From the NCBI GenBank assembly GCA_948470475.1, contig OX419337.1:21696306-21760305 (forward strand): a stretch of DNA of 64,000 bases, written 5' to 3'. The notes beneath the pieces were generated by a model. The model was not told the origin of the DNA, ran no database searches, and saw only the letters and a list, made by a program, of their open reading frames with translations. A program made the position numbers and the translations under genes. The DNA comes from Galaxea fascicularis. Lineage: Eukaryota > Cnidaria > Anthozoa > Scleractinia > Euphylliidae. Below are positions 46,146 to 55,983 of this stretch, piece after piece. Positions within the stretch are counted from its first letter, which is position 1. Every line of letters starts with the position of its first letter.

Positions 46146-49100
46146 ATTAGACAAAGTAAAATCTAAAGTGCCATTTGGCACTCTCAGGAGGGAAAGGGTT
46201 AAGAGTTTTGGTAAATCATATCTTTTTAGGAAAGCTTTTACATGTGTAGATTAAATCATGCATTTTATTTATTGAATTTTCTTGTTTTGTTATTCATTAA
46301 AGTAAAAATTGCAGTGTTCATTTGATCATGTTGTAAATGTTTGCATAAATTAATTTGCAAATGCACCGTACAAAGAAGCTCTATGATTCTTTATTCTTTA
46401 CAATTCTCAAATCAATTCAAATGTTGGTTTTTTGGGGAGAGGGGGAAACTGGTACCCAGAAAAAAACCTCTCGGAGCAGAGCAGAGAACCAACAAACTCA
46501 GCCCACTTGTGAAACAGGTTGCGGGAATCGAACCTGGGACACAATGGTGGGAGGGGAGCACTCTCACCACTGCACCACCCTGCTCCTCTCCTCACATAAG
46601 ATCTCAACAAAATTCTTCCAATGAAATTGTCTTGGACTGCCTGCTTCCCCACTCACCCCCTGTGGAAATTACAGTTTAACTTCACACTTCTGTTCAAAGA
46701 CTGTGGCTTTTAGCATCCCCTCCCCTGCAGAATGTCTGTTGACACTCCACGGGATGTTGTCAGAAACTGCTCAATGCAAAGTCAACCCCTATGATTTTAG
46801 TTTGTACATGTATGTAGAAATTTTACAGTTCTGTGGGTATTGCTGTCTGCTTATAGGATGTTGCAAGAGAAGTTAGAGGAGCCAATTTCTGAGCCACCCT
46901 CCCCCCGACGGTTCCGAGATGGAGAAGATGCAGTTGGCGATTTAGCATCACATATTACCTCACTTAGAGAAGAAATCAGACGGTTGAGGCAGCAGTTAGC
47001 CCAGTCTGAGGCTGATTGTGAGTACTGCATAGCAATTCGTCTCAAATAATCGTAGAAATCAGGACTTCAGCAAACAACCAGGCATAAGGGGTCAGAAGCT
47101 TAGGACCAGGGAATGGGATTTCCCTTGAATTTTTCAGTTTGACTCATAGCTGATCTGATTAGAAAACAGTGTTGTGACCTAATCCTGGCCAACTTCTTGT
47201 ATAACCCTGCCTTCTTCAAAATTAGTGACAGTGTTGATTGATTAATAGCAAACTTATCTTTCAGTGTGTTTGTTATGGGGTAGATATATGTACATTCATT
47301 CTAAGTAGAGTTTTTGTCATCTAGTATCGTCGTTGAGTCAAAAGAACAAAAACACTTTTTATCGTAAGTACTATGACCCTATTCCGGCATAGCTCCGAAA
47401 GAAAACAACCACAAATAGGTGAAGCATGTTGAGGTTCGGCTATTAATGACGAGCGTCCTTTTTCTCCTAACGAGGTAGCTGTCTAATGTCACATACATGT
47501 TATGAGAGAACAGAAAAGGATCACCAAACATTTAATGTGTGTGCAAGTTCTCCTAACCAACGGTATTGAACTTTGAACTTTGATATTATGGCAAAAAGGG
47601 TTTATGTGCCATAGTTTGTTTTTATTTCCTATACCTGGTACCATCTATCAAGAATCTTTTCAATTGAACTTCTTCCTGTTTAATTTTATTTGTTTTGTCT
47701 CTTTCTTTTTTTGTGTGTGTTTGGTATATGTTAAATTTTTTTGGAACAACGATTTTTTTACCCTAGGGTGTTAGTTAAAATAGCTGAAGCAGATCAAGCG
47801 GCGATGTCGTTTGAAATCATTGTGATATCAGTCTGGTTTGTCTCAGATTTTCATTTGTTTAAACAGGTAGTTTGAAAACAAAGCGGTCACTTCCTCGTAA
47901 TCTGCCTATTTTGATGATTACAGTAAACTTGGTATGCGTACAAATCAGAATTAAGAAAGTCACTTGATTACTGCTACTCAATAGTAATGCAAATTTTCCT
48001 CGCGAATAGCAGGTGTGACTCCGTGGCGCAATGGTAGCGCGTCTGACTCCAGATCAGAAGGCTGCGTGTTCGAGTCACGTCGGGGTCATTTGTATTACTT
48101 TTTGAAATCTTTTTTCTTTAATTTTGTGTCTTCGTTTTGTTTACAACATACCAATAAATTATTTTTCTTGAAAAATAATGTTGAAGGGTTTGTAACAACA
48201 ACAGGAAGCAAAGACCAGCCTTTTCAGGAGCACTGCTGTTTGATCAGAACTTTTCACTTTGGCTTGGTTTCCTCATTTCACATGTAATTCTTTTCACGAG
48301 AAAGCTGTAGAAATTCTCAGGAAGGCGTTCTTTTCCGTGGCTGTTTTCAAGCGTGAATGGCATTGGTGAAATCTAATATCAGAATTCGCGCTTAGCGTGT
48401 TATTTGTAATTTTTTTTACCCATGATTTTGGATGTATTTATCCAGCGCATAAACTTGATTTAGTTGCTGTACAGTTTATCTGCTTTTTGACGACTTATCC
48501 GCTATGTAAAAATATCCAGGCAGTTGGAAGAAAAATTCGAAGGAGGGACCTCTTTTTATTACGCAAAAATGGTCACTTTTTGTTAGTTTTGAACGTTTTA
48601 GTTATGCCGTGTTTACGTAGCTCTCACTAAATAGCAAAACAAAACACTTGCAAAAAATGCTTTGCCCCAAGGATAGCTCAGTTTCAAAACTGTTGAAGTT
48701 TTCGTCAGAAAATATTGGCGTAAGAGAGGTAGGGCAACCACCCATATCGATATTATTGACTGGCTACTCTTGTTTTAATGAACGTTTGCTGGAATGAATA
48801 AGATTCAGAGACAAACGGTCGATGAAAAGGAATAACTTTACTTAGGATGGTTTTCGGCTCTTCAGAACGATATTATGGTGAAAATAATTTCCTGAAAATT
48901 ATAAGACTAAGTGTGGATCCACCGTGTTAGTATCGCGTTGACTGAGAGGTTGGTCTGCACTTTTACGTTGATGTCGAGTGATCCTGGATCAGTGTTAGCA
49001 TCTGGGCAACTACGCACCTACCCCTCCCCTAACCCAGCATTAACACTAACTTATTAACTTATTATAACTTGTTGGATCAATGTCAGTTGCGCACCTACCC

Positions 49101-51984
49101 CTCCCCTATGCTAACCCAACATTAATGCTAACTTATTATAACTTGTTGGATCAATGTCAGTATCTGGGCAACTGCGCACCTACCCCTCCCCTAACCCAAC
49201 ATGAACACTGACTTATTTACTTATTATAACTTGTTGAGTTAGGGGAGGGGTGGGTGCGCAGTTGCCTAGATACTGACAGTGATGTGCTTAGGGCTGCTAT
49301 GCGAAGTCAGTCAAATTTCAAAGTTTTGTACTTGTACAGCAAAGCAACATATCGGCATGAAATTTTCAAGTTATGGCCCACCCTCGTGGAAAAAAAAGTA
49401 CCGAAAAGGAGCTTTGTGGTGCCCGCCGCTTTAAGATTTAAAAATTTGATCACATCAATTTTCCTTTAATTTTAGATTGTGAAAAGATGGCTGCATATGC
49501 AAAGGAAGAGCGCCATATCAAGGAAGAAAACATCCGATTACAGAGAAAACTCCTGCGAGAAATGGAAAGAAGAGAGGCGCTAAGTCGGCAGCTGTCGGAA
49601 AGCGAGTCAAGCCTGGAGATGGATGATGAAAGGTACGATCGAAGGTAACCGTAAATGGCCGAAAATTTCCGATGATCAGTCGAAGGCTTCCGAAAATGTA
49701 TAATAAACACCTCAGTTTCCTGATGATTACAAAAAAGTCTCCCCAAAAAATGCCGAACATATCCGAACCCCTCCGATTTCTGTAAATTTTTACTCAACGA
49801 CTTACGAAAATATGCCCTTTCTTTCCGTAAATATGTTGAAACGACATAGAACCCAATTCTGTAACCAGAACGCTACAATTAGATGGAAGCTTCCGAAACT
49901 GTTTCACATCGTAATAAAATGTGTGATAATACAGCTAAAGCAGCTGCAATGCAAATTGGCTTTTTAAGACCAGAATTACTCGAAGAATATGTCCGATTGC
50001 TGCTTCTAACTTACCTGTAGGTTCGTGATGTTCATGTCGTAAAGGAGCAGACAAGAACAATTGAAGCAAAACGCGTGTTTCGCGATTTGGGATTAAAGTC
50101 CTACGGACTGGTTATCGCTTCAGTAAAACAGGACGGTAATTTTGCCAAAAACTCAAGAAACAGGAAGAAAAAGGATCTCATGCCGTGGAACTTTCCTTTT
50201 TGGGGGCTTTCTGTTACTGCAGGCGGTCTAGATTTTGGCCAAAAATCACAAACTAATTTCATGAGAAAGATTGTTACAGGAATGATGTATTTTTGTTCTA
50301 GGCACTTTAATGAGATGACCTCTCACGGCACCGCACACAGGGACCGTACCTCATCCAGCCCCCTTCCTCTTGGCACCAACAGGCCCATATCACCAGGCTA
50401 CGGCTTCACTCCGCCCTCTCCACGCATGCCCAGATATCCATCCAATGAGAGGCTGAGTGGGTCCCATTCCTCTGCGAGCTCATCTCCACCGACTCACTCA
50501 GTACAGGTATCTTTTTACTTATAGTTAGGCTTCCAGTATCTCAGAGTAGGGTGGGTTCCCTGTTAAATTAAGCTGTTCTGGAGAAAAAAAGAAAGAAGTG
50601 GTGTTGAGTGTTGTTGGGCTGGTTCACAGTTGTAGAGTTTTCCTCAGACGTTGTAGGCATCAAATACAACGCAACAAAAGGCGCGAGAGAGAAACGTTTC
50701 TACCGGCACACCATAGAAAACGGCACCACAGGAAAAAACTGCTCAGTAGCTTTTATTTGATTGGTCAGACTTTAAAATTTCATTCACGGCCTGAAAACTT
50801 ATATCCACCTTGTACAGCATAATAAACAATACCACAGGAAAGTACTGCTCAGTAACGTTTTACCTCAGACTTAAAACTTAGAACCAAAGTTTGAGCTTGA
50901 AAGGTAATTGGTGAATCTTTTTAGCTCGCTCCAATCCTCCCTCAGTTTCATCATCCAAGATGGCGGCATAATATAAATCGAAGGATTATTGATCGCTCGC
51001 CCACCCAAATACACCTGCTTTGCAAGCGATTACAAGCTCTTTGTAATCGCTTGAGGCAGAATAGGGACTTTAAGCAAATCGCTACGGCGACCTCTACTAC
51101 GGCGGTCGTGGATGTGGAGTCCTGGGGAGAGTACGTCTCGTCAAATTTCAACTTTATGCAAGCTCGGTCCAAACAGTGATTACGGCGTTTCTTGTTCACT
51201 TGCTTTCGCTATATTTATCAACAACAGAATTCAGTGGTGGTCAAGTAAGCAAAAAAGCCAATTTAAAAATATCGTTTGCCAAGAAGAATATTGATAGTAA
51301 ACATCATCGGAGAGCGATTTCTACCCAAAATAGAAAACTACAGATGAAGATCGGAGTTAGCTGCAAGTGATTTTTCTTCTTATGTACCGTATTTAACAAC
51401 AAGCAACAAATTCAACGTTTTAGATATTCTATTTTTGTTTAAGCAACCTTCAGTGACATTAATCTTTATTGCTAACATTTGTGCTTACGGTTTTCGTCTA
51501 GCCTTTGTTTCTTCTGGCGGGTTTTACGAGGCCATGGAACACTCGGTTGTGGATCGAATCTCACACCGAGAAAACGCAGGGAAAACGTATTTACTGGAAA
51601 GCCAGAAGCCTCAAATACTTTCTTGATAAAGTGAAAAACAATCTATGATAGCTTTTAAAACCAGTTGATTGTAAAAAATAGGAGAAGAGTCGACTTTTAT
51701 ACTCACGTAGTAGCGACTACGCCAGAAGACAGCTCTTCACGTTGTAGGATTTGGCGCTACGGCGGAAGGTCATTTCCAAGCATGCGCACTGCGTCATTTC
51801 TGGGCTTTTTTTACTTCCGGCCGCCGTAGTAGAGGTCGCCGTAGCGATTTGCTTAAAGTCCCTAATGACTAATTTTATGACACACCCATGCAACAATTTG
51901 TCTTCTCCTTCACAGAGAGGACAGCGTCCCCAATCCTCTTCCGGTGCAGCTCCACTCGGACCCAGACCCTCATCAGGATCTTAA
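39669..51984 (+). CDS. CCDC6: CCDC6 copy 2, complete 8-exon gene
   Basis: Eight exons (39669-39890, 44018-44167, 45157-45285, 45811-45914, 46857-47017, 49476-49632, 50302-50506, 51916-51984) join without frame breaks to a 398-residue protein, a little shorter than human CCDC6 (about 475). It has an acidic/Ser-rich N terminus, a long coiled coil from about residue 32 to 250 with the family hallmarks [26 protein letters not shown] and [13 protein letters not shown], then a Ser/Pro-rich tail with [15 protein letters not shown]. All introns have GT-AG ends; donor 2 is the weaker GTGCAG. In vertebrates CCDC6 is a scaffold acting with 14-3-3 and phosphatase 4 in the DNA-damage response and is a RET fusion partner. 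Residues are highly conserved, so it is very probably functional. Confidence 0.92.
39977..40421. mobile_element. 445-bp inverted-repeat element in CCDC6 intron 1
   Basis: The ends ACAGTAAACACCCGCATATA and TATATGCGGGTGTTTACTGT are inverted. The flanks show a 3-bp ACT duplication (39974-39976, 40422-40424). The sequence after the dead exon 1 (20581-20600, GTACAACTCAAAATCG) is the matching empty site. TTCTTATA and TCTTAAAT motifs recur inside. No coding capacity. Confidence 0.75.
40508..41036. mobile_element. 529-bp foldback element made of AATCAATA repeats
   Basis: The ends carry GGCGTTGTCAATCAATGG and its inverse. The inside consists largely of AATCAATAAT/ATTATTGATT motifs in both orientations, so the whole element can fold on itself. 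An exact 8-bp duplication GAACTTTT (40500-40507, 41037-41044) flanks it, in line with a hAT-type insertion. It lies in CCDC6 intron 1. Confidence 0.78.
41045..42500 (+). other. CCDC6 intron 1, unique part
   Basis: AT-rich intron sequence; I see no exon, RNA gene or clear transposon in it. Confidence 0.5.
42505..42782 (-). repeat. tRNA-derived SINE with ATT microsatellite tail
   Basis: On the minus strand the tRNA-like head (B box-like GCGTTCGATTCCC) is followed by the GTTGGTTCTCTACTC body and a 3' tail ending in AAATAAAGTTATT and an (ATT)n run (42505-42526). It is the same family as 28178-28375 and 46405-46590. It lies in CCDC6 intron 1. Confidence 0.8.
43010..43817 (+). mobile_element. possible solo LTR
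   Basis: The segment opens TGTATGG and closes with ...GTCACA. It has a TATAAA-like box (CAACGTATAAATGG, 43207) shortly before CAGTCAGTCAGTGG, and a purine-rich centre. This organisation resembles an LTR with promoter and R region. No target duplication or internal retroviral-type genes are visible, so this is tentative. Confidence 0.3.
44018..44167 (+). CDS. CCDC6: CCDC6 copy 2 exon 2
   Basis: This 150-nt exon follows ACTCAACAG and encodes 50 residues starting [20 protein letters not shown], ending LSRKLMQ. The GTGCAG donor is weak but is the only one matching the family exon boundary. Confidence 0.9.
44270..44662 (+). repeat. tRNA-headed SINE with L2-like 3' tail
   Basis: The head has an A box (TTGGCTCAGTGGTAGAGC) and B box (GGGTTCAAGCC). 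The body follows, and the tail GTAAAGCGCTTTGAGCCC, then AAAGCGCTATATAAATCC, is of the kind shared with L2/CR1-type LINEs. It ends in a (CATTAT)n run. It lies in CCDC6 intron 2. The head is not a functional tRNA, because the acceptor stem does not pair properly. Confidence 0.8.
45157..45285 (+). CDS. CCDC6: CCDC6 copy 2 exon 3
   Basis: This 129-nt exon after TTTTTCAG encodes 43 residues ([20 protein letters not shown] to TTLEQ), phase 0 at both ends, donor GTACAT. It aligns without gaps to the human segment. Confidence 0.92.
45449..45780. repeat. three tandem copies of a 102-bp foldback element
   Basis: The units start at 45449, 45564 and 45679, an exact 115-bp period. Each unit runs TTAACCCTTTAACCCC to GAGGGAAAGGGTTAA (the last ends GGGTGAA) with inverted ends, and is followed by a 13-bp spacer. 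It lies in CCDC6 intron 3. Confidence 0.9.
45811..45914 (+). CDS. CCDC6: CCDC6 copy 2 exon 4
   Basis: This 104-nt exon follows TTTTCATCAG and encodes [19 protein letters not shown] through RLEAEK plus two bases of an Arg codon. Donor GTAAGC. Confidence 0.92.
46094..46202. repeat. single copy of the TTAACCC foldback element
   Basis: This is a 109-bp relative of the intron 3 triplet. It runs TTAACCCTTTCCCTCC to GGAGGGAAAGGGTTAA and is bounded by TTAA, which suggests insertion into TTAA. It lies in CCDC6 intron 4. Confidence 0.8.
46405..46590 (-). repeat. tRNA-derived SINE
   Basis: Same family as 42505-42782. On the minus strand the head B box is GGTTCGATTCCC, and the body contains GTTTGTTGGTTCTCTGC and CCGAGAGGTTTTTTTC. 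It lies in CCDC6 intron 4, at the left end of the second duplicated block. Confidence 0.8.
46857..47017 (+). CDS. CCDC6: CCDC6 copy 2 exon 5
   Basis: 161 nt, acceptor TTATAG, donor GTGAGT, same phases as 293-453. It encodes [19 protein letters not shown] to LAQSEAD. Confidence 0.9.
48017..48088 (+). tRNA. tRNA-Trp (CCA)
   Basis: A 72-nt cloverleaf. Acceptor stem GACTCCG pairs with CGGGGTC (one G-T wobble), discriminator A. The D arm contains GGCGCAATGGTAGCGC. The anticodon arm TCTGA-CTCCAGA-TCAGA has anticodon CCA. The T arm contains GTTCGAGTC. It has no intron and very closely resembles animal nuclear tRNA-Trp. It is on the sense strand within CCDC6 intron 5 and has its own internal pol III promoter. 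Confidence 0.95.
48981..49283. repeat. foldback repeat, long version
   Basis: Counterpart of 2546-2773 with three direct copies of the CCTACCCCTCCCCTA segment instead of two, plus the inverted GGGGAGGGGTGGG copy. It lies in CCDC6 intron 5. Confidence 0.75.
49476..49632 (+). CDS. CCDC6: CCDC6 copy 2 exon 6
   Basis: 157 nt; together with exon 5 it completes a Tyr codon and continues [18 protein letters not shown] to SSLEMDDE. Donor GTACGA. Confidence 0.92.
50302..50506 (+). CDS. CCDC6: CCDC6 copy 2 exon 7
   Basis: 205 nt after TTGTTCTAG, donor GTATCT. It encodes the start of the Ser/Pro-rich tail with several S/T-P sites. Confidence 0.9.
51062..51864. mobile_element. 803-bp inverted-repeat DNA transposon in CCDC6 intron 7
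   Basis: The inverted ends of about 45 bp begin TAGGGACTTTAAGCAAATCG and end CGATTTGCTTAAAGTCCCTA. The inside is unrelated and has no convincing coding frame. It is absent from the matching intron of copy 1, near 4550. A target duplication is not clear. Confidence 0.82.
51916..51984 (+). CDS. CCDC6: CCDC6 copy 2 exon 8 (terminal)
   Basis: 69 nt after CCTTCACAG, ending PRPSSGS and TAA, identical to 4602-4670. Confidence 0.9.
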   Translation, partial: RGQRPQSSSGAAPLGPRPSSGS

Positions 51985-53030
51985 ACCACTCGGATAGCTA
52001 CGATGTTTTGAGATGATATGGACATCTGCCGACCGGACTATACCCTGATATGGGTCGTTATAAACTTTTAGAAGGTATGGGAGTAGACGATATTGACCTC
52101 CAGGTAGATTATTGTTGTTTTGTCGGGCACGATGTGGTTGATTTTCGGTTGACCTGGTTTTGTATAAGCAGATGTTTTAAGGGTGTAAAATTTTAAATGG
52201 TAAAGAGATAAGATCTTGCTTCGGGCTGTAAAGGTCTATAAAACAGTAGTAAAATGATACGAGTCATTGTTTAAGGGGAGTAGAAGAGAAACACTTGTTG
52301 TTGAGCGGGTTGCATGTTGAATGATTGTTTAAAAAATTGCATTTTGTTGCCGAAAAACTGAAGATCTTTAAAATAACGCTTCAATGTTATTAATCGTTGA
52401 TAGTCAAATATGATTTTAAATAATGTTATTTTAGACCTCTGTGCTGAGTTGTAAAATAGTCCTTAAAATTGCATGATATTAGATTGAATTATTATGGACT
52501 GTTAAGAATGAGTAGCTTTGGTATAAGGCCGTCACTTTTGCATGTGAAAACATCTTTAAAATGAAGTTAAAATGTTATTGATTAATGCCATTGGAAAAGC
52601 TAATCTTTTCAGCGTTATGGTCATGGTTTAAGTGGATAAAGTAGAGCGAAGTATTCATAGCCATTTGAATAACAGTACTTTTGATCAAAGTTCTTGGGTG
52701 AGGAAAGGTCTATAAGCTAAGTAATTTTGATTTTAATATGTGATAAGGATTGTTCAAAGACAAGAAACGCTGGTGTTTTAGACCATTATGGTTGGTTGTA
52801 AAAAATCTTTACAATAGAGAAAAATTTGTCACCGATAGTTTACAACCGCTATTTATAAGCGTTTGTGTTAGGCGTTATTATCGGGTGAAAAAAGTAATCT
52901 ATAAATTGCGTGAAGTTATGTCAGTCCGTAGAGCAGATTCCTTTCAGCTCTTTTGCTTGGGTGTAAAAGATCGAATGGTAATTGTGGTTTAACTGTGGTG
53001 GCTCAAACCTCGAGGTAATGTTTGGGTAAT
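51985..53030 (+). other. CCDC6 copy 2 3' UTR and flank
   Basis: Counterpart of 4671-5700, AT-rich and non-coding. Confidence 0.5.
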
Positions 53031-53140
53031 TGTCTTTAGGGCGCACGTTTTTAGAGCTATTGCGTAATAGGAATTCTCGGAATAAACGGAAATCGTGTTT
53101 TATAAGAACCTCTTCCGTTCATTTTGCTCCCGATAGCAGA

Positions 53141-53305
53141 ATGAACGAAATTTACTCGGAATACGCAGAATGCCTTTCATTGGGAAAACTTTTGGCGGGA
53201 AAATCGTGCGCGGCTTGCCAAGCTCGTGACGTGGCATCAGACGTCAGATTCAAGTGCTCGATCCAGACTATTCTGCGCGCTGTTCACAAGTCACTTCCGC
53301 AAAGA
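53141..53305 (+). CDS. hypothetical first exon (55 codons), copy 2
   Basis: Counterpart of 5824-5988 with the same 55-codon frame (MNEIYSEYAECLSLGK to SLPQR) before GTATGT. Product unknown; no partner exon found. Confidence 0.3.
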
Positions 53306-53534
53306 GTATGTTTTCAGTGTTTTTTTTTTTTCAACACCTTATTCCTCTCGGATAATGTTCATATTTCTGAGTCGGCAAGATTGGTTTGGGATGTGATTTC
53401 TCAGTGATTTAAGAGCTGTTGTAGTGAAATATTACACCTCTGCACTTAAAATATGCTGTCAGTTGGGCGTTCAGAGTATAGATGTTTTCTCTCTGCACAC
53501 CTCCCGTCATTCCCTTAAAAACCGTCCACCAAGC

Positions 53535-53676
53535 CAGCGCTCCAAGCTGAGACCATTTTGGTCGCCATGGCGAGTGAAAAAAATATTTGGCGACTAAAAT
53601 TCTGGGGAAAGTCGGCCATTTTACAATTGAAGGTCGCCAAAAGGCGACTTTTTGAAAAAGTGAGCTTGGAGCGCTG
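53535..53676. mobile_element. 142-bp MITE
   Basis: The inverted ends read CAGCGCTCCAAGCT and AGCTTGGAGCGCTG. The flanking duplication is CAAGC (53530-53534, 53677-53681). Copy 1 keeps the empty site with a single CAAGC at 6216-6220. Non-coding. Confidence 0.9.
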
Positions 53677-54254
53677 CAAGCTTTGCTAGCGCGGCGAGAT
53701 TTTCCGCACTCCTCAGTCACGTTGAGATCTCCAGCCAACCGCGATGTTTCCCGCACTTTAAAGACACGATGATTTTTCCCGCCTATCGTGGCGAGATTTG
53801 CCAAGGTTAGCAAGCGCGCAAACTTTACCGCGCTTTTCAGGTGCAGTTAGATTTCCCGCTGGTGGAGAGGTAACTCAGTCATGTTAAGCTTAACAACGAG
53901 AAGCAACTCGCGGGTGGTTTACATGCTGTCCAGTAATCTTTCACACAGAATTTTTTTTTTTTATTTTTCCTCCAAACACGGATCTCTGGGGCAGTTATTT
54001 TGAAACTACAATGTCCGGTCTGTCGATGTAATCAGCTATTTTTCCCGATAAAATGGATAATTAATTTGTACAAAACTGTAGTTTTACCGTCACATTGTAA
54101 ATTTTATTTTGGTTTTTTCTACCAGCCTTGCACTGCGATCGTATGTTTCATTTTTTCTTTTTTTTTTTAATGTGAACAGTTCCTAAACTGAGTTGTACAT
54201 AGACGTTCTTACTGGTGGGCCGTATTTTATATCCCCTTCCAATCTAATCTGGTA

Positions 54255-54520
54255 AATTTGAGGATGGCGTTTTCGCTACTAAAACGCACAAAACAGTTTC
54301 CATTCTCACTATAGTTTTCGTATCGTTTTCGCATCGTTTTCGCCGTACGCAGAGAAACGCTGCTTTTCAGAACAAGCACATTGTAACCTTCGTGTTTTGA
54401 AAGCTCTGTTTTAGCCGTTCACACAAAACACCCAGACGGCAGTTTGTTGTGGACGGTGGCAAAAACAAGAAAAACAGTAGCGTTTTCAAATTTATCCAAA
54501 TTAGTATGGACAGGGCCTAA
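54255..54520. repeat. MITE-like repeat shared by both blocks
   Basis: Second copy of the 6763-7027 repeat with the same GTGGACAGGGCC-type terminus. Confidence 0.4.
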
Positions 54521-54766
54521 TTACATTGTTACTTGCTTTTAAAACTATTATGGTTTTTACAACTAGTCATGTCACACAATATTGACAGTAACGGGCATGT
54601 ATTATCAGAGTCACAGAAAATTTGTATTGAAAGTGTACCGCTTACGGATTTCGCTGATCGAGGCAACTTTAAAAGACCTTAAAACCGGAATAGGAATAAT
54701 CAGAAAAGCTCCAAGCTTAAGACGAGCATACCTCATGCTCTTGTTATGGTTCTCTGAGTTCCATAC

Positions 54767-55983
54767 CTGATATTAAGCCATAGGCAAAGGTGTTTTCAGC
54801 CTCAGAAGTGATTTTAACCAAGTCTGCCCCAAGGGACTTGCAAACGTCACGTGCATCCGTCCACGTAGCCGTCGGTTTTATGAAAGCGAAGTAACATGAT
54901 CCGTTAAACGCTTTCCATCCGGGAGGGCAGTTTCCTTTAAAATAACGGTCGTATTGAAGTATTTTAATCAGAAGTTCCGAACAAATATTGATTTCGCTTT
55001 GATTTGAGCAGGGTTTTCATTTGAGGCCGGAGGCCGGACGTTTCGTCCGGTCGTTTGCCATTCCACGTCCGGTACTTGAGATCAATATCGGCGATTTTTT
55101 TTACTACTGTAAACATTCACGTCCGGTACTTTCAGAAGTATGTCCGCTACTTTACAAAACAGTTGAAAACCCTGATTTGAGTCTAGTTACAAGGACTCAC
55201 TCAGTGAGAATAATTTCATGAGAGTCATATCAGTTTAAATAGACAATAACACTGTACCATGTAAGAATAATTGCTCGGATTGCTTCACTTACAGCCTTAA
55301 TAATTTTTTTCTAAGTATTATTGCAACACCTTAACAAAAACTACGGCAAAAATGTACCACCCACGGTCACGGCCTTCTGTTCTCATAATGATTTCCCACG
55401 TACCCGCCTATTTCCAGGGCAGTTATGATTTATTGTTTTGTTGTGGTGTTTGTATGCTTGTAATGCCCAGTTGACAGGATTGGTATCTAGAAGTACCCTA
55501 CTGTTTTAGCTCTATTAAGAGTGTATAAAATGAGTAGGATTTAAAACAAACTCACTGCCCGACCCCGAATGAGAGGGAGGGGAAGGGAGGCCGGGGGAAA
55601 TTTTTCCCACCTCGTGTTCGTTTGCTCGAGTGTGTTATCACTATAACATTCTCATGACTAAAATTTAAAAATTCATTCGCCGCAAACTCACAATAGAAAG
55701 AGCTATCAATTTTGCAAAATATTGCCTTTATAACGTTAGTTCAAGTTGACACACCTTTAGTCCACTTCTGCGACTCTATCTCGCTCAGCTTTTGTTCAAC
55801 TGTTTTCATCCGTTGGAGAATTTCTAGGACTTGGGTAGTACTTAAACCCGAGTTGTACACGTTTTTGAAGATGTAATCCTCGTTTGCCTTAGAATCGCTC
55901 CCTTTTGAGTTGCTGAGGGAGACCGCCGGGCAACGTTGCGCCGGCACAAAGCAAAACATCAAAATGAACAAGAAAAATTTCAT
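54767..55983 (-). CDS. secreted C-type lectin, exons 1-2 (3' end not found)
   Basis: Exon 1 (55755-55983) encodes a signal peptide (MKFFLFILMFCFVPAQ), a short linker and an amphipathic helix (STTQVLEILQRMKTVEQKL), and ends one base into a Gly codon at a GTGTGT donor. Exon 2 (54767-54934) joins in phase and encodes the N-terminal half of a C-type lectin domain: GNCPPGWKAFNGSCYF, TWTDARDVCKSLGADLVKI and SEAENTFAYGLIS, ending at GTATGG. A TATATA box lies at 56057-56062, 74 bp before the ATG. The exon 2 acceptor (TTTTAAAG) is weak. The second half of the domain (the sugar/Ca-binding part) is not visible between here and CCDC6, so this may itself be a partial gene. Confidence 0.75.
55009..55174. 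mobile_element. 166-bp hAT-like MITE in lectin intron 1
   Basis: The ends CAGGGTTTTCA and TGAAAACCCTG are inverted. The flanking ATTTGAG (55002-55008, 55175-55181; 8 bp if the shared G is counted) is the target duplication. The empty site in copy 1 is GATTTGAG at 7511-7518. GTCCGGT motifs recur inside. Confidence 0.88.

Noticed and set aside
46840..47049. CCDC6 exon 5 as an independent small gene with its own start
   Set aside because: Acceptor, donor and phase fit exon 5 exactly, and the Met lies inside the coiled coil.
55021..55221. 66-codon plus-strand open frame
   Set aside because: It starts inside the hAT-like MITE and runs into intron sequence of the lectin.
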